Assembly: GCA_947374505.1 (NCBI GenBank)
Contig: CANCCE010000136.1
Location: 1 to 7,501, forward strand
Length of the DNA: 7,501 nt
Source: Comamonadaceae bacterium
GTDB lineage: Bacteria > Pseudomonadota > Gammaproteobacteria > Burkholderiales > Burkholderiaceae_C
Direction: 5' to 3'
Numbering within the stretch: position 1 is the stretch's first letter; every line of letters begins with the position of its first letter. Below, in pieces: positions 1-5,536 of the stretch. The notes below the pieces were generated by a model. The model had not been told where the DNA came from, did not search any database, and was given only the letters and a program-made list of their open reading frames with translations. The position numbers and the translations under genes were made by a program.

Positions 1-425
1 GCAGGCATCCCCCGCTGCATCAGCTCAACCCGTTCTTTCGGGTGGGTTTCTGGGTGGTCAAAACATGACAAATCACACACCGTCACCACTCGTGGCCCTT
101 TGTAGGGCAGTGGAAGGTAATTGGGCTCATGGTAAAGAGTAGCCCCAGATGGATTGCGCGCGTGGTAGGCAAATAGCGCTTTCTCAGCCACTCTGCGCAA
201 CGTGCGCGGCCTAGGGATGAAGTGCCGCAACACACTGAAGGTGCGTTTGACCGCCAGCGCGGTAGCCACCGATGGCTGGCGTACGCCTGTCTCGCAGCGC
301 ATACCGTAATACATGCTGATATTGGCTTCCGGCATTTTGTCCATGGCCGTGAACAGGCTGCGAATGTATTGCCCAATCCCCGTCAAAGGCACCAGCAAGG
401 GCGTGGCATTCACTAAAATTTTCAT
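1..425 (-). CDS. Glycosyltransferase, GT4-like (GT-B fold), N-terminal part
   Basis: This is the N-terminal 141 residues of a glycosyltransferase that continues beyond the left edge. The reading frame starts at ATG 425-423 with MKILVNATPLLVPLTGIGQY. This has the first beta strand and glycine-containing loop (G16, G18) typical of GT-B glycosyltransferases acting on mannose or rhamnose chains. Further on come YHEPNYLPLPYKGPRVVTV (residues about 98-116) and DLSCFDHPETHPKERVELMQ (118-137), close to the motif 'hDLS..hPe.hP.eRv' seen in family-4 enzymes of O-antigen clusters. The C-terminal donor-binding half is off the window, so donor and linkage cannot be read. From the neighbouring rmd/gmd and wzm/wzt genes I infer a cytoplasmic enzyme adding D-rhamnose or mannose to a lipid-linked chain. 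The ATG overlaps the stop of the upstream membrane-protein gene (ATGA), which suggests translational coupling. Confidence 0.85.
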   Translation of the reverse strand, partial: MKILVNATPLLVPLTGIGQYIRSLFTAMDKMPEANISMYYGMRCETGVRQPSVATALAVKRTFSVLRHFIPRPRTLRRVAEKALFAYHARNPSGATLYHEPNYLPLPYKGPRVVTVCDLSCFDHPETHPKERVELMQRGMP

Positions 426-730
426 GAAATACTAAAGAATAGCTGGATGAGGAGACTCAACAAAAAACCGCACAAAAGCCCAGCCAAGCTCCCGATCAGG
501 TTGCCGGTCATGTCATAAAAGCAAAACCCCGAGCCGTAATACTTGTCCCACCACTCTTTGGCCAAACCCAGTAAAAAAACGGCACCAAAAGCCAGCAAGG
601 GCGTCAGCACAACCAAGGCCATCAGCGTTAGCCAGAAGCTCCACACCATGTGCTTTATCTTGTCTTCTTCGCGCAGTTTGATGCCTAGAAACTGTAGAGA
701 TTGATTAACTGTAGCTTTCATCGAGCTCAT
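422..730 (-). CDS. Small integral membrane protein, YfiM/VanZ-like pattern, function unknown
   Basis: A 102-residue protein if read from ATG 730. The frame extends to a TTG at 754, but that start has no ribosome site, and ATG 721 (99 aa) is equally possible. After a charged segment with EEDKIKH (residues 21-27) there are two hydrophobic segments, about 29-57 and 76-100. They flank a polar turn LGLAKEWWDKYYGSGF (54-69) followed by D73 and N77. The spacing D-K-x-x-H, then G-x-x-K-E-x-x-D, then GSGF-x3-D-x3-N-x2-G resembles small YfiM/VanZ-like membrane proteins; this is recognition by pattern only. It is the first gene of a two-gene unit with the glycosyltransferase, whose ATG overlaps its TGA stop. 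That pairing suggests a role in polysaccharide assembly at the inner membrane, but this is inference. Confidence 0.7.
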   Translation of the reverse strand: MSSMKATVNQSLQFLGIKLREEDKIKHMVWSFWLTLMALVVLTPLLAFGAVFLLGLAKEWWDKYYGSGFCFYDMTGNLIGSLAGLLCGFLLSLLIQLFFSIS

Positions 731-813
731 TGTAAGTTTATAAAAAATTTGCAATCTGCCTTGAATTTGGCTCGACAGCTACAATCATTTCCGACCGGGC
801 CTGCTCCGCAGGA
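731..813. promoter_or_regulatory. Divergent intergenic region upstream of wzm and the small membrane protein
   Basis: This AT-rich gap separates two divergent transcription units and must hold promoters for both. On the plus strand TACAAT at 780-785 is a good -10-like hexamer before wzm, but the sequence 17 bp upstream (757-762, TGCCTT) is a poor -35. On the minus strand TATAAA (complement of 737-742) with TTCAAG (complement of 760-765) has 17-bp spacing but poor -35 similarity, and it lies close to ATG 730. No CRP-type TGTGA-N6-TCACA site is visible here. The assignment of individual promoter elements is tentative. Confidence 0.35.
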
Positions 814-1629
814 ATGATGGGAAGACGGGAATTTTGTGTGAATACTTTTCAAGAACTTTGGCGCTTTCGCAGTTATATTTTTGGGAGCGTGGGGCGCGAC
901 TTCAACCTGCGCTACAAAGGTTCCGTGTTGGGCGCGGCGCTGGTATTTTTGGTCCCCGCCTTTCAAATATCACTCTATATTCTGGTTTTTGGCAGCCTCC
1001 TCAAAGGGCGCCTGCCAGGCAACCCAACAGTCTACGGTTACAGCATTTACCTGTGCAGTGGCATTCTTTTCTGGAACCTGTTTGCCGAATTACTTCAGCG
1101 CAGCCAGAACATCTACCTGGAAAACGCCAACATACTTAAAAAAGCGGCCTTCCCTAGTAGTGCCCTGTCGGTGATCAACTTCGCATCTTCCAGCATCAAC
1201 CTCCTGCTGGCGGTTGCCATCTTGCTGGTTTTTCTCTTGCTGTCCTCCTCCTTTCCCGGTTGGTACATCATTGGCATCATCCCGGTCTGGCTGGCTATCG
1301 CTTTGCTAGCGCTTGGTCTGGGTCACTGCATTGCCATTTTGCAAGTCTTCTTTCGTGACTTTGGTGCTCTGACGGCGATTGGGCTGCAAGCCCTGTTCTG
1401 GGGCACACCGATCGTCTACCCGATAGAAATATTGCCAACCTGGCTCATTCCCTGGTTGCAATTCAATCCCTTGTTGGGCCCTGTCAGCACCGTGCAGGCC
1501 CTCATGCTGGGTACGCCCTTGCCGCCGATTCAGACTTGGCTTTCTACTGCGGTAGTTGGCATTCTGGCGCCACTCTGGGCTGCCCGGCTTTACCGCAAGC
1601 ACCGCTCTGACTTGATGGACAACCTCTGA
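814..1629 (+). CDS. wzm: ABC-2 type polysaccharide export permease (Wzm)
   Basis: This is the membrane subunit of an ABC transporter that moves a lipid-linked O-antigen or similar polysaccharide from cytoplasm to periplasm, working with Wzt encoded next door. The 271 residues match the family's usual 260-275. An amphipathic N-terminus (LWRFRSYIFGSVGRDFNLRY, residues 15-34) precedes about six hydrophobic segments near 38-61, 74-94, 118-143, 150-180, 187-205 and 242-258. The conserved ABC-2 stretch RDFGALTAIGLQALFWGTPI lies at 181-200. The start is uncertain. ATG 814 and 817 sit directly on AGGA, too close for a ribosome site, and within reach of a small hairpin at 800-812. GTG 838, with GGGA at 827-830 seven bases upstream, gives the N-terminus M-N-T-F-Q-E-L-W that better fits the family (263 aa). 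The stop overlaps the wzt start by one base (TGATG). Confidence 0.92.
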   Translation: MMGRREFCVNTFQELWRFRSYIFGSVGRDFNLRYKGSVLGAALVFLVPAFQISLYILVFGSLLKGRLPGNPTVYGYSIYLCSGILFWNLFAELLQRSQNIYLENANILKKAAFPSSALSVINFASSSINLLLAVAILLVFLLLSSSFPGWYIIGIIPVWLAIALLALGLGHCIAILQVFFRDFGALTAIGLQALFWGTPIVYPIEILPTWLIPWLQFNPLLGPVSTVQALMLGTPLPPIQTWLSTAVVGILAPLWAARLYRKHRSDLMDNL

Positions 1630-2876
1630 TGACCAACTACATGGTGAGCGTCACCCATCTGGACAAAGCCTTCAAACGCTATACCCGCATCCGTCACCGG
1701 CTGCTCGAATGGTTGCCGGGCGGGCGCCCTCACCACGACCTGCACTGGGTGCTACGCGACCTTGATTTCAATATCGCAAGTGGTGAATCAGTCGGCCTGG
1801 TGGGTCGCAACGGGGCGGGTAAAAGCACGCTTTTGAAGTTGCTGACAGGCACACTGTTGCCTACCGCCGGCCAAGTCACGGTTAACGGTCGAGTGGCGGC
1901 ACTGCTGGAATTGGGCATGGGTTTTCACCCTGAGTTTTCCGGCTATGACAACGTCTTAATGGCCGGGCAACTCCAGGGCATGACCCGACTCGAAGTGCTT
2001 GCCTGCATGGATGAGATTGTTGCTTTCGCCGAAATCGGCGATGCGCTCATGCAACCGGTGCGCGTGTACTCCAGTGGCATGATGGTCCGGCTTGCCTTTG
2101 CTACCGCCACCGCAGTGCGCCCCGACATCCTGATCGTGGACGAAGCCTTGGCAGTTGGCGATGCCTATTTCCAGCACAAATGCTTTCGTCGGATCCGCGA
2201 GTTTCGTGAGCAGGGTGCCACCCTGTTGTTTGTCTCGCATGACCCAATGGCCGTCAAATCTTTGTGCGACCGCGCCCTGCTCATTGAAGGTGGGCGGATC
2301 GCCATGGACGGTGACCCTGTTCAGGTACTTGACTACTACAACGCCCTGATCGCACTGGACGAAAAAGCAATTGGTCATCATGAAGTGCATATCCAAGCCG
2401 ACGAAGGCACCCAAGGCATTCGCTCTGGTACTGGCGAGGTCAAAATAGTATCTGCCCGTCTGCTACGGCAAGGGCAGGTGACTTATCAGGTGTTTGAGGG
2501 AGAGACCCTAGACCTGGTGCTCGATCTCGCCATTCATCAAGACTTGCCCGAAGTCACGGTTGGTATCATGTTTCGCGATCGTTTGGGCAACGAAATATTC
2601 GGCACTAACACCCATCAGCTTGGCATGTCTGAGCAACTGCAAAAGGTCCAAGCAGGCACCCAGATTAGCCTGACGTTTGCCATTGACAAACTCAATTTAG
2701 GCCCCGGCAATTACAGCCTGACTGTCGCCGCTCATGGTGCTGACAGCCATCTTGCTGGCAACTACGATTGGTGGGACCAAGCACTGACACTGGAGGTTGG
2801 CTTTGGCGGCGGTACCCGCTTCAGCGGCGTTATGCGGTTACCGGTCAAGGCGACGGTTCATCGAGCGCCGATTTAG
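1629..2876 (+). CDS. wzt: ABC transporter ATPase with C-terminal carbohydrate-binding domain (Wzt)
   Basis: This is the ATP-hydrolysing subunit paired with Wzm. Visible motifs are Walker A GRNGAGKST (residues 59-67), a signature motif in the form YSSGM (147-151), Walker B ILIVDE (167-172) and the switch histidine in FVSHD (H204). The YSSGM signature and the extended N-terminus are usual for Wzt/TagH-type exporters. The protein has 415 residues, well beyond the roughly 240 of a bare nucleotide-binding domain. Residues about 265-412, beginning RSGTGEVKI, form the beta-rich Wzt C-terminal domain. In E. coli O8/O9a and Raoultella systems that domain binds the modified non-reducing end of the finished glycan and gates export. 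By inference this locus exports a chain of regulated length carrying a terminal mark. The start ATG overlaps the wzm stop; M5 is an alternative start. The last 32 bp overlap the 3' end of the convergent Crp-like gene. Confidence 0.94.
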   Translation: MTNYMVSVTHLDKAFKRYTRIRHRLLEWLPGGRPHHDLHWVLRDLDFNIASGESVGLVGRNGAGKSTLLKLLTGTLLPTAGQVTVNGRVAALLELGMGFHPEFSGYDNVLMAGQLQGMTRLEVLACMDEIVAFAEIGDALMQPVRVYSSGMMVRLAFATATAVRPDILIVDEALAVGDAYFQHKCFRRIREFREQGATLLFVSHDPMAVKSLCDRALLIEGGRIAMDGDPVQVLDYYNALIALDEKAIGHHEVHIQADEGTQGIRSGTGEVKIVSARLLRQGQVTYQVFEGETLDLVLDLAIHQDLPEVTVGIMFRDRLGNEIFGTNTHQLGMSEQLQKVQAGTQISLTFAIDKLNLGPGNYSLTVAAHGADSHLAGNYDWWDQALTLEVGFGGGTRFSGVMRLPVKATVHRAPI

Positions 2877-3624
2877 GTAAATTTAACTCTGCGCGCAAGG
2901 CCTCAGGTTGCCGAATAATCAATCTTTTAAGATCTTTTTCAACCACCCCACGCTGAATCAGCACCTGTATTGCCCGGGAAACCGTTTCCCGGCTGGTGTT
3001 GATCATGATTGAAATTTCCTGCTGAGTAGGTAGTCGCTCAATCACCACGAGTCCGCTCGGACCCTTTTGCGACAGGTGGTCCAGCAGGGCGTAGACGCGT
3101 TGAAAAGCCACTGTGATGCTGAGGATGGTCCTTAAATTGGAGGACCGCCGAATTCCTGCTGCCAGGCGTTTGAACATACGCTCAGCAACCTGAGGGTTGT
3201 TGTGCATCAGGTCCAGCGCATGTAGGCGCGGCAGCAGGGCGTAGAGAGACGGCTCGCATGCCACCACCGTCGCGGAGCGTGGCAAATCGTCAATGACCGA
3301 CAGCTCTCCAAAATAATCACCTGGAGTTAAAAAAGACAAACCAACCTCGCGCCCATCTTCAGTGATATCCACGGCCTGTAAGCGCCCGGACAACAAGAAG
3401 AGCAAATAATCTCCTTTTCCTCCCTTGTTCAAAATGGTCTGGCCGTGATCCGCCTTGCGCACCAGCAGCGCACCCGCCACTTTTTTAAGTACTGCTTCAT
3501 CCAACCCTGTCAGTAGCGGAAGCTTCTGTAGGTTAATGGTGTAAACCTGCGGCTGCGGCTGCGGCTGCGGATCGGGGGGCGCCTCGCTGGCGTTAGTTGC
3601 AGTTGGACTTGGACTGGTTGTCAT
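2845..3624 (-). CDS. Crp/Fnr-family transcriptional regulator
   Basis: A 259-residue DNA-binding regulator. Residues 1-27 are a proline-rich, low-complexity leader with PQPQPQPQ at 19-26. A cyclic-nucleotide-binding domain follows at about 30-145, with the phosphate-binding cassette PGDYFGELSVIDDLPRSATV (101-120). E107, R116 and S117 correspond to E72, R82 and S83 of E. coli CRP. On the dimer helix, S161 and S162 align with CRP T127 and S128, which contact adenine. The winged helix at about 175-245 includes TQQEISIMINTSRETVSRAI (200-219); R212, E213 and R217 match the DNA-contacting residues of CRP, so a TGTGA-like half-site is expected. The N-terminal cysteine cluster of Fnr is absent, so it is not an Fe-S oxygen sensor. 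It lies 25 bp after gmd as the apparent last gene of the operon. The ligand (cAMP, cyclic di-GMP or other) cannot be decided from sequence. Confidence 0.92.
   Translation of the reverse strand: MTTSPSPTATNASEAPPDPQPQPQPQVYTINLQKLPLLTGLDEAVLKKVAGALLVRKADHGQTILNKGGKGDYLLFLLSGRLQAVDITEDGREVGLSFLTPGDYFGELSVIDDLPRSATVVACEPSLYALLPRLHALDLMHNNPQVAERMFKRLAAGIRRSSNLRTILSITVAFQRVYALLDHLSQKGPSGLVVIERLPTQQEISIMINTSRETVSRAIQVLIQRGVVEKDLKRLIIRQPEALRAELNLPKSALDEPSP
3547..3570. repeat. Hexanucleotide tandem repeat (CTGCGG)x4
   Basis: Four perfect copies of CTGCGG lie in the 5' part of the Crp-like gene. On the minus strand they read CCGCAG and encode the Pro-Gln run at residues 19-26. The unit is six bases, so gain or loss of copies would change the linker length by two residues without shifting the frame. 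Confidence 0.85.
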
Positions 3625-3649
3625 GTCTCGTGCTCAATGAGCTGGAACC

Positions 3650-4627
3650 TTAGACTTCTTGGCTGACACGTTTCATGTCCGCATCCACCATCATGGTGAT
3701 GAGCGTAGTCAGGTCGGTCGTTGCACGCCAGCCCAGTTTGTTTATCGCCTTGGCCGGGTTGCCTAGCAATACGTCAACTTCTGCGGGACGATAAAACTTC
3801 GGATCTATCACCACAAACTTGTCATGATCCAGTCCAACGTGCTCAAAAGCAATGCGGCACATATCGCGCACAGTGGTGGTCTGGCCAGTCGCCACCACAA
3901 AGTCATCGGCAAGGTCTTGTTGCAACATCAGCCACATGGCCTCCACATAGTCACCGGCAAACCCCCAGTCGCGCTTGGAATCAATGTTCCCAAGCCGAAG
4001 CTCATGTTGTTTGCCCTGCTTGATACGGGCTACCGCATCTGTGACTTTGCGCGTCACAAACTCAATGCCCCGCAACGGCGACTCATGGTTGAACAAAATA
4101 CCGCTAGAAGCATGCATGCCATGGCTTTCGCGGTAATTGATCGTCATCCAGTGAGCGTACAACTTGGCGATGCCGTATGGGCTGCGTGGGTAAAAGGGTG
4201 TTTCCTCACTTTGTTTTTCTTCCTGAATCAGGCCAAACATTTCACTGGTAGAGGCTTGATAGAAGCGCGCTTTGGCATTCACAATGCGCACAGCTTCCAG
4301 AACATTCAGGGCGCCCACGCCGGTCACTTGGGCCGTCAAAACCGGCTGGTCCCAAGACGTGCCAACAAAGCTCTGGGCCCCGAGGTTATAGACCTCGCAG
4401 GCCTGTGACTTTTCCATCGCTCGAATCAGCGATGACAGATCCATTAAATCCCCTTCAACCAACTGAACCGTCGACTCAACGCCCAGATGTTGCAGGCGCC
4501 ACAGTGTGTTGGTTGAGCGACGCGCATGCAGCCCAAAAACGTTATACCCCTTGTCAATCAGCAGTTTGGCCAAATAGGCACCATCCTGCCCGGTAATGCC
4601 GGTAATCAACGCACTTTTATTTGCCAA
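3650..4627 (-). CDS. gmd: GDP-mannose 4,6-dehydratase
   Basis: Converts GDP-D-mannose to GDP-4-keto-6-deoxy-D-mannose with bound NADP in the cytoplasm, the first step to GDP-D-rhamnose, GDP-L-fucose and related sugars. It is an extended short-chain dehydrogenase. The Rossmann loop GITGQDG is at residues 10-16; STSEMFG at 126-132 holds catalytic T127 and E129, and YPRSPYGIAK at 146-155 holds Y151 and K155. The T/E/Y/K spacing equals that of the E. coli enzyme. ILFNHESPLRGIEFVTRKVT and LRLGNIDSKRDWGFAGDYVE are family signatures, and the whole protein closely resembles P. aeruginosa Gmd. The frame is open up to 4786, and ATG 4648 has no ribosome site. I choose TTG 4627 because GGGAGAGAG (complement of 4631-4639) stands just upstream, giving 325 residues and the family N-terminus. 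It overlaps the end of rmd by 11 bp. Confidence 0.95.
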   Translation of the reverse strand: MANKSALITGITGQDGAYLAKLLIDKGYNVFGLHARRSTNTLWRLQHLGVESTVQLVEGDLMDLSSLIRAMEKSQACEVYNLGAQSFVGTSWDQPVLTAQVTGVGALNVLEAVRIVNAKARFYQASTSEMFGLIQEEKQSEETPFYPRSPYGIAKLYAHWMTINYRESHGMHASSGILFNHESPLRGIEFVTRKVTDAVARIKQGKQHELRLGNIDSKRDWGFAGDYVEAMWLMLQQDLADDFVVATGQTTTVRDMCRIAFEHVGLDHDKFVVIDPKFYRPAEVDVLLGNPAKAINKLGWRATTDLTTLITMMVDADMKRVSQEV

Positions 4628-5531
4628 GGTCTCTCTCCCAATAGTCATAAATATTTTGAAGCGTGTCATCCAGAGCGACCAATGGACGCCAGCCCGTGTG
4701 TTGTTGCAATCTATCGTAACTTGCGTAAACCCGTGCCTGCTCAGCGGGCCGGTAGCGCGCTGGATCAACCACCACCTCGGCCTCAACGCCAGACAAACTG
4801 AGTAAGCGGGTCAGCAGGCTCTGCACTGAGCGCTCAACGCCCGAACACACATTGTAAATTTCACCATTTTTGCCTGTCGCCAATATCAATTCATAAGCCC
4901 GCACCACATCGACCACATCGCAAAAGTCACGTGTCGCTTCGATATTTCCCACGTTTAATCGCGGCGGTCGCTGACCGGCAGCAATTTGTGCAATTTGGCG
5001 TGCAAAGTCCGAGATGGCGAAAGTCGGTGCCTGGCCTGCACCAATATGGTTGAACGGACGCGCCATCATGACCTCGAACGGCCCGGTCTGACTCCACTGA
5101 AAGCACAAAGCCTCGGCCGCCGCTTTACTCACTGCATAAGGGTTACGTGGTCGTAGTGCGCGATCCTCCGTAATCGGTAGTGCCTCTGGCGGTACCAGCC
5201 CATAGGCATCGCCGGTACTTATAAAGACAAACCGGCCCTTGAAACCGGTCTCCGCCAAGGCCTCCAACAAGCGCAGCGTGCCAAGAAAATTAACTTCAAA
5301 TACCATTTCGGGAGAGCGGAACGAGTCCGGCACAAAACTCATCGCGGCCAAGTGCAAAACCGCCGTCGGCTGAAATTCGCTCAAGCGGGCCACTAGCGCC
5401 GCTTTGTCGCGAATGTCAACCGCCTCACCCAATGACGACAGTCCTGTCGCATCTGGCCAGCGGGACAACACATGCTGGCCGACAAAACCAGTGTCGCCAG
5501 TGATCAGGGTACGGGAGCGCAGGTTAGTCAT
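4617..5531 (-). CDS. rmd: GDP-6-deoxy-D-lyxo-4-hexulose reductase (GDP-D-rhamnose synthase)
   Basis: Reduces GDP-4-keto-6-deoxy-D-mannose, the Gmd product, to GDP-D-rhamnose with NAD(P)H. It is an extended short-chain dehydrogenase of 304 residues. It has the Rossmann motif TGDTGFVG (11-18), a HLAAMSFVPDSF stretch (60-71), the catalytic serine/threonine in FISTGDAYG (103-111) and the YxxxK pair Y132/K136 in NPYAVSK. MMARPFNHIGAGQAP, GNIEATRDFCDVVDVVRAY and EIYNVCSGVE follow as in Rmd. Similarity to P. aeruginosa Rmd is evident through the C-terminus, including DPARYRPAEQARV. I prefer Rmd over a fucose synthase (Fcl/WcaG) because it has the Rmd PFNHIGAGQ and STGDxYG context. ATG 5531 lies 5 bp after the stop of the upstream gene and gives the family length. 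An ATG at 5561 would add ten residues overlapping that gene. It is followed by gmd with an 11-bp overlap. Confidence 0.92.
   Translation of the reverse strand: MTNLRSRTLITGDTGFVGQHVLSRWPDATGLSSLGEAVDIRDKAALVARLSEFQPTAVLHLAAMSFVPDSFRSPEMVFEVNFLGTLRLLEALAETGFKGRFVFISTGDAYGLVPPEALPITEDRALRPRNPYAVSKAAAEALCFQWSQTGPFEVMMARPFNHIGAGQAPTFAISDFARQIAQIAAGQRPPRLNVGNIEATRDFCDVVDVVRAYELILATGKNGEIYNVCSGVERSVQSLLTRLLSLSGVEAEVVVDPARYRPAEQARVYASYDRLQQHTGWRPLVALDDTLQNIYDYWERDLGK
4631..4639 (-). promoter_or_regulatory. Ribosome binding site deciding the TTG start of gmd
   Basis: The minus strand reads GGGAGAGAG here, followed by ACC and then TTG at 4627-4625. It is the best purine-rich site among the gene starts of this window. 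It lies inside the last codons of rmd, so gmd translation probably depends on ribosomes finishing rmd. It argues against the longer reading from ATG 4648 or 4786. Confidence 0.6.
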
Positions 5532-5536
5532 TTTCT

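Noticed and set aside
83..376. 97-codon minus-strand frame at the left edge
   Set aside because: The overlapping minus-strand frame from ATG 425 gives a clear glycosyltransferase sequence; this one is a cysteine- and arginine-rich shadow.
1956..2414. 152-codon open frame on the minus strand inside wzt
   Set aside because: It lies antisense to the Wzt ATPase motifs and shows no domain or ribosome site of its own.
2922..2939. ATCTT-TT-AAGAT followed by CTTTTT, terminator-like
   Set aside because: The stem is only five mostly A-T pairs and the sequence codes for the winged helix of the Crp-like protein, so it is unlikely to stop transcription.
4040..4058. TGTGA-N9-TCACA, resembling a CRP operator
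   Set aside because: The spacer is 9 bases rather than 6, and it lies inside conserved gmd codons (the FVTRKVTDA stretch), far from any promoter.
3824..4408. 194-codon open frame on the plus strand antisense to gmd
   Set aside because: It is a mirror of strongly conserved gmd codons, resembles no family I know and has no separate start signals.
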